Source: Leptodactylus fallax
Taxonomy: Eukaryota > Chordata > Amphibia > Anura > Leptodactylidae
Direction: 5' to 3'
Assembly: GCA_947044405.1 (NCBI GenBank)
Contig: CAMRHE010000206.1
Location: forward strand, 2,542,001 to 2,606,000
DNA: 64,000 nt
This document shows positions 33,901-48,900 of this stretch, in pieces. Positions within the stretch are counted from its first letter, which is position 1. Every line of letters begins with the position of its first letter. Both the position numbers and the translations under genes were made by a program. The notes beneath the pieces are model-generated. The model searched no databases. It saw only the letters and a list, made by a program, of their open reading frames with translations, and was not told the origin of the DNA.

Positions 33901-36900
33901 AATAAGTTTGAGCAGTAAGAATTTGACAACAAAGGCATGTTCACTATGGCACTAACCAACCCTACAACAGCATATATTTTATTAGAAGTGAATTTGGTAT
34001 TTGTAGATTCCCTTTAAGATGGCTGAAGTGATATTTTAAGCCTGCCAGTCTTTATATAGCAAGCAGATTCAATATATTTCCAGTCCCATGAATGTTACTT
34101 CTCCAACCATCTCAGTTGGCTGCACAATGTGATTCTCTCCTTTAATACCAGCATATCTGAGAACTGGCTTTCCCAAGGGAACTTAATAGTGTGCTCCATA
34201 CAAGAGGTTGTTGTGGGTACAGGATTAGAGGTCACAGCTTCTATGTACTCATCCTATAAAGGCTGAACATGAATGTGCAGAGATTCAGACCACTTTACCT
34301 TCTTTCGCCGACAGCGCAGGACTAAGTTTAGCATAGTCTTTGCTGAGTTCTCCAAGCAGTTTGGGAGAGATGGTCAGATAATCGCAGCCGGTAAGTGCCT
34401 TGATCTCCCCTGTGTTCCGGAATGACGCCCCCATGACTATGGTGGAGTAGCCAAACTTTTTGTAGTAATTGTAGATCTTTGCGACACTCTTCACACCTAT
34501 GGAAAAGAGAGTGTTCATGTGACAGTAGTAAAAAGCCAAATTGCTAGTCCTAACTAATATGCTCCAATAGGAGGATGACCAACTTCTAGGATAAACTTGT
34601 ATAGTGTACACATTCTTAGAGTCCCAACCATTAACAGGAGTGTCACTAGAACCCAGCATATCCATCTAGCCCCAAATAGGTTAGGGTCACCTGAATCAAA
34701 TTGTGGTTTTCCCTGTGAATTGAAGCAGAGATCGCTCTTCATCAATATGAAAAAGACAGCTCTCTGGAGTAACAAGGATGTTGCTACTTAACTCTGGAGC
34801 AATGACAACACCCTAGCTGCTCCAAATGGCTAGTTTGCATACTGACAAGATAGCAATGGCAACAAAAGCAGATTCACAAGGGGAAATATTGTTTGCTTCC
34901 TGTGACCTGTGGGGCTAGGTTGATAACTTATTCTGGTGAGACTCCCTTTACATATCCAGAAGGGCAGGGTAATCCTAAAAATTGGCTAAAGGGAAGGAAT
35001 AGGGACACTTAAGGCAATTTGTTAAACACAAGACACTCCCTCAGGCCTTTGCCACTCTTGTCCCACACTTACCAGGTCCCCAATTGTCTACTTCCTAGAC
35101 CCATCTCACCAAAAAGTAGACCCCGATAAGAAGTTGACAAGCACTGGAACAGGTAGGGCGGTGGTGGGGAATCGGTGAAGTGGGCACACTTGTTTTAAGC
35201 CATTCTGTTTTAAGTTTGAGAACTCCTGCTTTGATATTCTGGGCAGATGTGTGCAGATCCATTGCTCTTAGGTGTCAACAATGTCTGCACTAGCAATTTG
35301 GACTGTTTGCTATTCAAAGATATACATCAGGGCATTCACTCTTAGGGTAGGTTCACACCATTATTCAATGTCTGTTGCTCCCATCCATCACAGGAAGAGC
35401 AAGAGACATTAATGACAGGACTTTCTTCCATTACAAGAGTAAACATGGAGGTGTCAGTCATGTTTACATGAAACAGATTGAGGGGCCTCTGTCTAACATA
35501 CACTGCTACCATTAATGCCAGTTGATTTCATTCTATGATGGACTGTCCTGACCAATATTGAGACAAATATTGTTTGTATTCAAGAAGCTGTAAAAATTTC
35601 CAAAATACTTTCTGTACAAATTCCTCAGTTTTTATAGATCTACTTGCTGAGATTCATTCCGCTTAATTCCAGTGGATAAAAATCAGCCCATGGTCATGTG
35701 ATTGACGGTGCACAGCTCGTTACCAGGCAGATGTCTAATTACTGTGCTACGAATGTAACGAGCCGTGCACCTGTGTGTCCATCACATGACCATGGACTGG
35801 TTTTTATCCACTAAGCAGAATGAACAGCAAACAGATCTAGAAAAACAAAGTATACTGGAAAATTGAAGAACTTCTCAAACATATTTGTCCTATTATTGGT
35901 CTGAAACTGGACAATCCCACAATGGTAGTGTGAATGTAGCCTTAAAAGGCAATTCAATCTGAACATGGGCACATGAGCATCCACATAAATATAGCATTGG
36001 GATTATAAATTATGCATTTAGCATTTTTGCTTGTCTCCCTCAATTTTTCCAGCGCTGTGTCAGAGGAAAAAGAAAGATACAGAGAAGACCAATATGGGAG
36101 TCACCACAACAGACTAATGGGCAGTGACAAGCGATGACACGGTGGGTGCTCCGTGAGGATCATTTCCATAATTGAAGAAACGGATTTTTACAGAAACGGC
36201 TGGGAGAAGACAACAGTGAAAGGTAGAAGAAGAATGGCCTTTTTAAAGCTTAGCAAGTGTTTTTTTAGTGATAGACTCCCTTTAAGCCCAGTGCATGCTA
36301 AGCGGTGTTTTAAAGGTTCCCACATAGAAGGATGGGATAACTAACACTTACAGAACCTATATTGCCATAGGGCAAATACTCACTAAAACTCTGTGCAATT
36401 CAGTTTATATACATAAAAAAAAAAAAAAAAAAAAAAATTGCATACCTAAACACCCATCAGGTCAGGAGAGTCACTAAATACTCAATTTGTCAACCACTTT
36501 GCCAAATACTATCGAATTCACTGGGAATGTATGCAGTCCTCCACTAGTACTGAGTCTACACTGCTCAGTCTCAATGTTTTAAGAATATTCACTGCTGCCA
36601 CCTACCATGAAATCCTCAGGGGTATAGTGTGTGGCACTCCACAAGAGACTATGGTGCAACAGCAAATTCAAGAGTGCCCTTTATGGAGTAAAATGTTTAT
36701 TAATGGGGATCAAAGGACCTTTCAGAACATTTATATGCACTCTGGCCTAGTAAGCCCAGTATTCTTAAGCTTATACCTGGGTCCTCTGATGGTTCGTAAC
36801 TTTTCTTGTCAGAGTTTGCAACGTGCCAGTCCAATATTCTTCCAACAAATGGAGAAATGAGTGTGACACCAGCCTCAGCACAGGCCACAGCTTGGGCAAA

Positions 36901-39900
36901 GGAGAAGAGTAGAGTCATATTGCAGTGAATGCCATATTGTTCCTCCAGGACCCTGTCAAATTACAAAGCAGAAACCTTCATCGTTCCTACTCCAAGTCAA
37001 TATATTCAAGAATTTATTGCAGTTCAGCCTTACTTTCCAGCTTGTATTCCTTCCCATGTTGATGACAGCTTGATTAAGATTCTCTCCTTGTCAATGCCGG
37101 CCTCCTTGTAAAGAGCTATAAGACGTCTTGCACGTTCTATCATTCCATCCTTATCAAAAGACAATCTATGGAAAGAAAGATGCACTAGTGTGAAAAGGTA
37201 CGGGTTCATATTTAAAACCAGAACCAGTTTTAGTGAGGTTAGTATTTCTGGGACAGAAACCATTCTTAGGATAGGTCAATATCAGTGTACAGATGAGTCC
37301 CAGTCTTCACTACTTGCCAAGAACAAAATTGTACTACTGTTTCTCTGAAAATAAGACTATCTTGTATAAATTTTTTCTCCAAAAAAGGGCTAGGGCTTAT
37401 TTTTGGGGTAAAGTCTTATTTTTGGAGAAACCGGGTATAGGGTTGAACTTTGTACAGTGGATGTACTTGGTATAAATCACTTGGAGGGAACCAAGCAAGA
37501 AAACAGGCTAAACATGATGTCCCAAGGCCTGTTTAGCAGAAGCAGTGTTCAATGGAGAGCTGCTTTAATCTGATTTAAAGGAGTGTCAATATTTTAGCCC
37601 CAGAAAACCACTTGCTGAACACAATTTAAAGCAGCTTTCCCATTAATCATCTCTGCTGCCTTTGACTTTATTGGATGGGAATAATTGTACATCCACCACT
37701 GGAAAGAGACCCCAACCATGGAGTTTGGTCACTGCCTTTTCCTAAAACATTTTGATCCCTTAAAGGACACAGGCCAGAATAAAAGCAGTCCAATCTATGG
37801 GCTGCAGAGACCTGGAGCTTAGAAGACTTATTGGTGGACAATATTTGCATCATTTAAACCTCTGGAGTCCAGTGGGTGGTTCTACTCACCGACATACATT
37901 CCCATATTGTTCAAAAGTCACATGCAATGGCCACAATGCATCTATTACACAAGCTATATAATCACTGCACATCCCAGCAGCAGGTTGCTGCAAGTTCATG
38001 TCATCTGACCTGTGGTAGCAACAGGATTTGAGGCCATCTAAGCGTGGCTATAGCAGAGTGGGTGCCCACTTGACGCCAAGGCCTTGGATTGTACTGTGTG
38101 TGAGGTCCTTTTAAAACTTTCTATGCAAGTCTTGCAGATCAAAGTCACAGGTTATCAAGCTGCAAAGTCTTTAGCCGAACTCTTTCCCCCCCACAGCCTG
38201 AAACTCCTTCATAAACTGCTGACAGACTAGCTCACAGGGATGCAAGTGAGTGAGCCACTAGACCCCAATCCCTGCAATAGTCATGCACAGCACAGTACAT
38301 TCATTGCACTATGTACAGATAGAATAGAGATGCTGTACACTACCCATGTGCCATATAATAAGCCTACTAGAATTTAATATATGTACGTTGGGTGGTTGAG
38401 ATGACATCTAGGAACAGAGGCAACATCCTAAGCTACGTGGGCCGTAAGGTAAGGGCTATTTAGACTATACTGAAAAGTGGCAGGTAATATTTGCATTCAT
38501 CTGTATTGTGGGCCCCAGAAGAGATTACACTGGTGGCCCCTAGGCACCCCAGTCTGACAGTCGACAGCCATGGTTAGTCAGAAGTAGCAAAGATTCTAGT
38601 TAAATAGAAAAGTTAGTGGCTGTGTTCCTATGAAAGTGAATATGTAACAAAATGTATCTAATTCTACAATATCCATTGCATGATGATTTAAAATCATTGT
38701 TTTTCAAGCCAGAACTGCTAGCTTTTATGACACCACAGCCGTGACTTATTGTATAGTCGCTACCATGTACTCCATAAGCTGCATATTCTACAAGGCTGTG
38801 ACCCTCTTAAGCACCTCAAGACAAGAGTACATATAACACACCTGGCGTCCACTTCTGTAGAAACGCGACCTGGAATTTTCTTCAGGATTTCAACTCCAAA
38901 CAAGACGAACAGTTTGTCCATGATATTATTGATCTGTTCCTCTTCAGACCTGAAAATAAGTCAGTAAACAATGAATAGTAACAGATAACATTGTAGGTAA
39001 CCAGATTGCAAGTAATAGTTTTATTCAGTACTAATACTACACGATTTCCACAGTTCGGATCCATTTCGTTCCCTCTACAACAGAGCACTCTAATAGCTAC
39101 GTCTAAAATCAGAGGCAATTACATCTGATTCACTGGAACACAAAGCTGCACAATACACTACAGATATAGCTACCATTCATTTTTAGAACAGAACTAAGTT
39201 ATCTTAGCAACAGTTTGACGTCTGCCATTTATTTTACACACTATATCCATGCAAATTCAAACTTAAAGCAACAGTCTAGTCAGGGGTTTAAATATACCAT
39301 CCCTATAGGGGATAGATCCAGAGGAACAAAGCACAGTGGTACCACCAGCTTAATCTCAATTTTCCATGCAGGACATCCAAGCACTTCAACTAGGAGCTGC
39401 TGGCAACAGATCCACTGGTGCTCAGCCTGAACAGTCCAGTGTAACTGTGCGGCACTCACTAGTATAACAAGTAGAGGGAGGTGACTTCCGGATACTTATA
39501 CTTGAGTTCTGTGTTCCCTTATGTACATATGGGGTTTTTACCCGCTTTCTATGTCATCAGATCTTGCTGCTTGGACACCAACTGTGCTCCATTAGACCAC
39601 AGCTGAGATGTGATGGCTTACCTACAGTGCCTTTAGTAGCTTAAGAGATTCTGCTGCACTCTGCACAACTGCAATGTATAATTAAAGGGGTGGTCAGACT
39701 AATATGGCTGCTGAGGGGCCCTAAACAAGCTAATGCTCACCTGTACCCAAGCCTCAGTTTGCAGCAGCAGGTCTGGTTCTCAATTTAGTGTTCCCCAAGC
39801 TGTTTGTCAGGTGACTGCTGCAGCCAACCACAGGCATCAGCTGTCACCTCCACACCAACAAAATAACAGCAGTCACAAGCTATCTGAAGAGGTCACTGCT

Positions 39901-42900
39901 GAAGACTGGTTGGCTGCAGTGTCCTCATACAAACAGGAGATCAGCCTGGACCTATATACAGAAGACTGCACTTGCTGATGCTGGAAACAAGGGCCTGAGC
40001 GTACTGGTTTGTTACATTTATGGACCCCTCAGCAGCACTATTAAATAAAAACCAAGAGCAGAAACACCCATTTAAAACTTCACGGCTTCACCAAAACTAG
40101 CTGAAAGCACTTCTAGAGAAAGCCTAGGTCTATAGCCGATTTAGTACTGCATGCAGAGTAAAGACTGTACACAAAACACTCAGTTACTGGTTTAAGAGGG
40201 ACAATCTTTCTGCTGTACTTTCTCTACATCTCATGATAGGACTAAAGATCTTTTCCATGCAGCTACTCACCCACCAAGCTTTTTGCCATACTGAATGGCA
40301 TCAGTTACTAGCTGTTGGTATTCTGGCATTTGTGCTGCCGCCAATATCAGTGATGGGTTTGTGGTGGCATCTTGTGGCTTGTATTCTTCAATAGCTGTGG
40401 GAGAGCAACAAGTTAGTGAGAATGGAGTAAAGCAAGATCAAACAGATTGAGAAAGGGTCAGAAATCCATGAAATTATATAATCCTTATCCTCTGTCAAAG
40501 GGCACATTCTGACCAGAAGTCCATAGATCAGTATTTCTATGCCAGCTTCAGGTACAGTAAATCCTACTGAGCAGTCCTATAATAGTGTTTTCAACCCTTT
40601 CAAGTCAATGAGCCCCCTCGTGAAAGTTCAACTGAGTAACCCCAACCAGAGACAGTGGGGACTATGTGTGGGAGAGAAACTGTTGCCCATAAGGCATCAA
40701 GCAAATCCTTCCAGCTTTTCACTCATGATGTAACAAAAGCTATTTGCCTATTCAGCACAGACTACCTGCTCTAAAGGAAACCCCCACCTCCTTAACCCTG
40801 ACCTGGCTTCTGAGGCCTGCCTCTGTCTGGCAGCCACTGTGTGTCAGTATTTGAAGATGGTGGGTGGTTTAGGTGGCACTAGCTTCCCAGGGACATCAGA
40901 ACCTGAACACTAAATCTGCCACTTTCAGAGCAGTGGTTCCCAGCCATGGCATGTACCCCGAGCCATGCACCATACCCCCTGAGGCACATGTGCCATAGGT
41001 TAAGAACCACTGCTATAATAGATACTTAACTGATCCAGCAGCTGATAAGTTTCTGCTCAAGGGGGTCCTCTTGGAACCCCACAGGCATTGGGCACATGTT
41101 CTGAGGTCTAAATGGACTAGTGGTCAAGAAAGCACCTTACCAATCCAATGTCTATGGGGATGACTGACACTGCTTGGCTAGCTGACCCACAGGCACTGAA
41201 TGAAGTGGTAGAGTGCACACGCCATTGAAAGGTCTCCTTGCTACACTCATGAGGGTTTGGTACCTGCTCTAATGATTTGTGGGAAGGGTAGTTGCGGCCC
41301 TAGGCAGTCATACACTTATCTATCGATAAGAAATGCCCATTGTACAGGCATTTCCATCTCAAAGTCAGCCCCGAATTCAACCCCAAAATTTGCTTCCAAT
41401 TGTATTTAATGGAAGACAGATCAAAGGAGGATGCTGAAAACTTAAAATCCAGAAGAATATACAAGAGGCCCTGTAGTACACATGAAAGACATGGTAATGG
41501 TAACCTTTTGCATGTAGAGTTGGGCAACCAATGTAACTAAGTAATGGGTGGACTGCAGTACCAAGACAGGTATCAAACTTTGGGTTTGAAAAAAAAAAAG
41601 CTTAGTGTCCACCCAAGTACAATGTATAGAACAGACATATCCAACAATTTTACTCCTAAGCCTGGGACTATGAAGAGTGGTACCCACCATATTGATACAG
41701 GGTATCTACTATAGAGCAATGAGACTATGGAACTCATGTTTTCAGGAAGTGATCACAAGATGGTGCACAAGTCAAGGGATTTATTCTGATCATTTTGAGC
41801 CTGGAAGGAAAATTCCCAACTAATAAGGGGCAATTGATGTGAACTGATCAGTCAATGCTTAAAGGGATAGTCCCACAAATAATCCTATTTAAGTTTATGG
41901 ACAGTAGTTAAATAGTTTTGTAAATATAAATCGAAGACGTTTTGCAGCGTTTTAAAGATTCTAACCATGTTAGCAGTGACAGTCTCTTGATCGGTTGTCA
42001 GAGGATACAGCCATGAATGCAGGAGCTTCTATGGCACTTTCCTGAAACCCAGCCATGATTTCCTTGTGATCATGCCATCTTGTACATGTAGTGTCTCTGC
42101 ATGATAACCTACCCACAATAAGGAACGCATACCTGGGTCTGACAAGTGCCAAATTATAGAAAGTTTACACGTTCAAGTCATATCCATTAGCAAGCGATTA
42201 AGACCAACTCACTGTTGTCTACAAACCTAAATATGGTTAAGTTTGTGAGAATATCCCTTTAATGGCTTTGTCAGAAACACATCTGGTACACTGCATGGAC
42301 ATCTCCAAGATGGTATCTGTCCCTTTAACAGCTTGTGCCATATGCAAGGTACCTGCTGTGTTGATTCTGACATCCCTTGGACTGAAGGGCTTTGTGGGAA
42401 CGCCAATATACATGACTACAGACTGCTCAGGACAGAATGATGTACAGTAAATGTAAGGTTAATGTCCCAGTATATAGGTCATCTTGCACAATGGATTATG
42501 ATGTCTGTTTGCTTGGGAGTTTTTGGAAGCCGTGATGTTGAACTAATAGGCATCTAATCCTGAGCAGTTTACCTGATATTTCTATGGCCAGCTGCCTGGA
42601 GTAACATAGGTGTGTTCACTATGTAATATCTGAGACAATAAGTCAATAAGTGATGTCTTACTCATAGTGACTAGGCAGAATGAGCGGCTCTGCTGCCAAA
42701 GGAGGAAGGAATTTTCTTATTTAAGAAATGCAGGAAACCATGAGTTTCTTAAAGCTCGCTTCTATTCTGAAATCCTACATTTCTATTATACAAGACTGAT
42801 GTCCCTCAATACTTCCAGCATATGGCAAAACAAGCTTTGGTATAGTCTTTACTGTCAGATATATGGAGGCTGTACAGAATGATTGACTCGATTTCACTAG

Positions 42901-45900
42901 TTACTTTGGTACAGAACCAGCAGATGAAATTCAGGACACTATTGGACTGTCCATACTCCATACATAAAGGACCCAACAAGCTGTATAGCTGTGCAGCCTG
43001 ATACTAGTAAGCCATACAGTATCTGTACATAGCTATGAATAGTACCATAACTTGCCAAACAATATACCATTTTGCCCCATTACTCATGGATGGACCATCT
43101 CAAGTTAAGCATAGCTGTGATGGTGTATACCAGAGAGAAAAGAATGAAAATCAGAGGCTGTTTGGGGTGGGGAGAGGGGACCTTCTTATTCCAAGTCTTT
43201 TGCTGGTATTTAGAGAGAGTTTGACCATCCTGAATGCCATTCAATGGCTGTTAGATGGTTACTATGCTATGACAGAAAAGCATGATGTACATGGGGTCTA
43301 CAACACTGTACACATGCCCCTATAGACTAAAAATTAACTCTAAAGTATACCTGTAGTTTTGTACAGACAAGCAGGCAGATTTAAGTTACACCAAGTGAAA
43401 CCTGGAAACCAGCCAAAGCTGCACTGAAGTGGTCTTAAAGGGAATCTGTCAGGGCAATTTGGGACACTAAACCACCCTCACGTCCATATGGACCTGGAGT
43501 TTAGTGTCCCAAATCTAACAATCCATGGCCTCAAAAATAAAGTCTTTATACTCACCCTGCCGCTGTACTCCCTGCACCTGCGCAGTTCTTCAGTGAAGTC
43601 AGAGGAGTACACCTCGGCTTTAGTGTGCATGCCCCGAGGTGTCCATCTTTGGCTTCACTGAAGAACAGCGCAGGCACCGGGAGGCGAGCCTCATGACTAA
43701 GTCGGACCGATCTCACCAAACATCGTCGATCGGACCCTTCTCTAGGTAAGTATAAAGGTTTTTTATTTTTAATGCGCCTGCGGATTGCATTACAACAGGG
43801 CGATCTGGGACACTAAACCCCAGATCTATAAGAACCTGTGGGTGGTTTAGTGTCCCAGATTGACCTGACAGAGTCCCTTTAAAGAAGTCCAGTATCCATA
43901 GCATACAGGTATAAGGAAACTGAAGATCAATGTCTGTAAAGGCGCTGCAGAATATAATGGCGCTATACAAGTAAGCAAAAATAAAGATCTATCATAGGAA
44001 ATCTGGTCACGATAAAAGGATGTTCTCATGTTTTGAAGATTTTTTTCTTGTATAACCAGCCTAGTTTAATGAAAGCTGCCGATCTCCCTGTTCCAAGCTG
44101 TGTAAACTGTGTCCCAATAGCTTCCATATACATAGTGAACCCTCTACAACAGGAACCCTGTGAAAGTCAATACTATAAGCCTCAGGCTCCACATATGGAG
44201 GCAAAGGTTGGGGTATGAACAGTGCAAATCAGCATAAAAGGTTAATAGACCATTTAGTGTGCATTAGAGCATACTTTCTAGTCTGTCATCTTTAACAGCA
44301 TATAGACCACAGAGAAACCCTATTCTAAGAGCCCAAAGTGGAAGCTTAGCAATAACAGGTACAGTTTTGGAAGACTTGAGCCAGTTATGTACCCCGAATA
44401 CATTACAGCCACCACATAATACTATGTCTGCACTGCTGCGGTAAGGGGATGCCAGGCTGCCCACAGTTCCCCTGGCAGTCAGCTGTTTCCTTGGTGTGGG
44501 GCATGGAGTGCCCAGCTTATCACCCAACAGCTGCCCTTTTAAAAGTGACTGTCAGTGTATCAAGCTCTTGTTGGCCGTGCACCAAAGGCCAATGAGCACT
44601 GATCTTGTACAGAGTCAATAGCTTCATGTACAGTGCCAGCTACTAGTGACATCCTCTATTACTGAACTGCTGAGCTTGTGCTGGCACAGAATACAGCAGC
44701 TCATTCCAGTCTATTATAGACAGTCTATGCAGTGACAGACCAGTGTCATCTGCTGCTACACCTGGATTGTGTCAGCTACAAACACCTAAAAACCCAGCCC
44801 TGTCCAGACAAAGGTCTGTAGGTTAGCCCATCATTTACATACAAAGGTTACCAAACTGTCCTTACAAAACATTGCCCCATAAAGTGGTGCTGCAAACCAG
44901 TTTGGCAACTACATATTACGCTTTCCATATAATAGGGAACTTGTGCAATGGTGATGAAAAACCAACCAAGAATTTGATGTTTTTTTCCGCCTTTGCAACC
45001 CAGAGTTGGAATCAGATTACAAGAGATGAGGGGAACTATATAGAAAATCCAAGTTCCAAATTTGTTGGGTAGCGATTCCTAATACCGCAGTTTTTTTTTT
45101 TTTTTTTTTTTTAGAAAAAAAGTCAATAAGAATGTACTACATGACTGCTGTTGTATCTATATACCTACATCATGTATGCCCACTGTACAGATTGTGCACT
45201 AGCACTAAAATGGAAGCAGTCTGGTCTGCACAATGGGACAAGGTATATTCTATTATTTATGGACCATCATATCTGTACCAAACCGTAAACTATTAACTAT
45301 AAAAACTCTAAAGTGTAATATGTGCAGTATGTCTCATGCTGAAGAACCAAGAAGCCTAAACCATGGCTTTAGCAGGTCTACATAGTGAGCCATCTATATA
45401 TTGCTGCCATGTATACTGAAAAATTATAGTTAAGAGCACCCACCAGTGTCATCTAACAGGGAGGTGAGGAGTAGGCTTCATGATATCTATGATCTACCCA
45501 TTATCCTGCCCACACCCTGACTGTCATGGAGACTTCTGTCCTCCACACTGTTACATCAATGTGTACAGAGAGCCCTGTATACTCATGCTTAGGCAGCAGT
45601 GACTATGCTGGAGCATCTTCTTCTGGGTCTCACATTTGCTGATGTCATGCTGGCACAGCTTTCATTTGTTTTACATTAAATTCTCAAAGTCTGGGCACCA
45701 TCTGCATCTTTATTTACTAGGCGTTGCTGTGCCACTCCTTACCAGGCCACTTAAGGTAACCTGGGTACATTGCATCTCACCCTCCACATATGGGCACGCC
45801 ATTTATTGTCACTAAAACTCTGTATAAGCTGATATAAAATGCAGTAATATATCTTATGAACAAAGGGACTGTTCCCACACTTTCCTTCCCCTTGTATTCA

Positions 45901-48900
45901 TCCACTCTAAAACCTCTGCTGAATCAATCTTGGTTTCCCAAGACTATCAGCTCAGAGTTCTTAGATTACAGCCACCCTAAAGAAGTCTATGGAGAGAAGG
46001 AGAGACATGCCAACAAACTACAGCTAATAGGAAATTCTGGATCTTGTGCCCTCCACATGCTGTAACACAGGCATAGCAGCTAGTCTACAGCCACAAGCTC
46101 GGGAAGCTCCAAGAATTTGAGATCTAGCCTGCACTAGGAAAAATGGAGACCATCCTAATGTCAGCGTCACTCCACATGTACACAACATAGAGTAGCTATT
46201 ATGAAGTCATTCAGAAGGTAAGCTATGCTTTAAAACATCCTCAAAGTTAAGAATGCTTAAAAAACACAACATGAACATTTAGTGTGACCAAAGCATGACT
46301 AAGTGAGTATCATGCCTGGAGACTTCTTGCCATTTTATTGGGGAGAATGATGGGAACTTCCAAGAGTACATAGTGACTGCCTACCTTAGACCCCATCAAT
46401 CCGGGATTGAATTATACTGACAGCAGACACTCCAGTTCGCTGCTGCAGCCACCAGCGGATACCGCCACACCACAGTGGATGCGCCATAGTACTGCTGCTT
46501 TGCCAGTATATATGTAAATGGGTGGAAACCTACAATATACTTTGATTTTATTCCTTGTCATTTACAAGCTATTAGTTTGCTGTAACTACGTTCACATTTG
46601 AGCTAAGTCTCCATTATAATGTGCCTGATGTTGGCAGATGAAACTCGTGCACACATGGCTTTCTAGTCCACGGCTTTCACTTATAACACCAGATTATAGT
46701 CAGGCTCTATTTGTAACCACCATTTTAGCGGTCTGCCTATCCATTCTGGTTCCCTGTCGGACCAGAACAGAGAGCCAACCCCATGTGAAGTTAGCATCAG
46801 TGAAGAGAATATATCTCTATCTCTATTATATATTTTATATTATATACACACAGGCACTGTACATACCTAGGCATGCACTTAGCCAAGAAGTGGATACAGT
46901 CTTGCTAATGCAATTTGATATACTAGTAAAGTCCAGACTGACAACTATCTACAGCTGAGAAAGACATACCTATCCCATTTGTAGCCTATGGATATAAAAC
47001 TTTTAGCAGAGATTTTGCAAAAGTTGTGGAATTAAGCAAAGTATATAACAAAGTTCTATATATTTTTTTCATAGAGTCATGGGTGCGCTTAAAGCCTATA
47101 TTTACAAAGATGAGCAGTTCTGCAATAGTGCCAGGGCAGTATACCTCAGCTACATGGCTGATGTGCCAAAAGCCAAAGCTGTAAGCACAATTCACCGGAC
47201 AGGCTCTCTAAATCTGCAGCAGAAATCCTGGTCCAGATAAAGGAAGATCTTTTATTGCAGTTGTATTCACTTGTCAGATGTGTCAAGCAGTGAATAAGAT
47301 AACAAGCTTTGAAGTTATCTATTCTGCCCAGTCTGCAAGGGTGCCTACCCTCTGACTGCCAAGACTAACTTCTGGGACCTCCAGCATTCACAATAGGGAA
47401 CATCCAAATACCTGTGTGAATGGAGCAGTAGCAGACATGCATGCTCTTATGGGACAGTTGAGGTGCCCTCATTCATATGTCAGCCCTATAGATGTGGGAG
47501 AAGAAGTAGCCTCACCAGGTTGTGTGACCACTGGAGGGTGACTGTTGGGATCCCCACCACTGTCACTTATACCTATCCTGTGGAGAGTTACATAGTAATA
47601 CACTGCATGCCTGATTCATTCACCAGAGGATGCACATTATGCCCAGCAAAAAACACATCCCTTTGTCTTACTTAGCCAGTCACTGGAGACAGGAGTATCT
47701 GGTCAGCCATAGACTAGCTATAAGTAACAGTATTGCCGCAGTACATGGCTGACACCTCATGACAGAGGCAGGCAGCACAGCAGTAACTGGACACAGGGGC
47801 AGCACATGCATAGAGCTCCTCATGGCTGCTGAGGCAGGCAGCACTGCAGACACTGGGCACACCAGTAGGGCACCTGATACAAGCAGCACTGCAGGCACTT
47901 GGCACCTATTACAAGCAGAGGCAGGCAGCACTGCATATACTGGGCATACCAGTAGGGCCTATATTACAAGCAGGGGCAGGAGCCCTGCAGACACTGGGCA
48001 CACCAGTTGGGCACCTATTACAAGCAGAGGCAGAAGCCCTCCAGGCACTGGGCACACCAGTTAGGAACCAGATACAAGCAGAGGCAGGCAGCACTGCTGG
48101 CACTGGGCACCTATTACAAGCAGAGGCAGGCAGCACTGCAGGCACTGGGCACCCCATACAAGCAGAGGCAGGCAGAACTGCAGGCACTGGGCACCCCATA
48201 CAAGCAGAGGCAGGCAGAACTGCAGGCACTGGGCACCCCATACAAGCAGAGGCAGGCAGCACTGCAGGCACTGAGCACCTATTACAAGCAGAGGCAGGCA
48301 GCACTGCAGGCACTGGGCACCTATTACAAGCAGAGGCAGGCAGCACTGCAGGCACTGGGCACCTATTACAAGCAGAGGCAGGCAGCACTGCAGGCACTGG
48401 GCACCCCATACAAGCAGAGGCAGGCAGAACTGCAGGCACTGGGCACCCCATACAAGCAGAGGCAGGCAGAACTGCAGGCACTGGGCACCCCATACAAGCA
48501 GAGGCAGGCAGCACTGCAGGCACTGGGCACCCCATACAAGCAGAGGCAGGCAGAACTGCAGGCACTGGGCACCCCATACAAGCAGAGGCAGGCAGCACTG
48601 CAGGCACTGGGCACCTATTACAAGCAGAGGCAGGCAGCACTGCAGGCACTGGGCACCTATTACAAGCAGAGGCAGGCAGCACATGTCTAGGACACCCCAT
48701 GTCAGAAGCAATGTCAGTCACCACAGCAGCACATGTGCAGGTCTCAGCCAAAGTAAACAGATGAAGATAACCTGCTCTATAGATACCAGGAAGCTACTAC
48801 CAGCGACATGTAGCCCTATGTAAGGGAATATTGGGACTTGTAGTCCTCCAGCATCAGACACACACGTATGCTCAGCTAGAGAAGAGTAGGCCCCATCATT

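Noticed and set aside
47909..48751. Long - strand frame of 280 codons and + strand frame of 227 codons
   Set aside because: Both come from the 42-bp minisatellite, whose unit is a multiple of three without stops. The predicted proteins are pure repeats and lie in TALDO1 intron 1.
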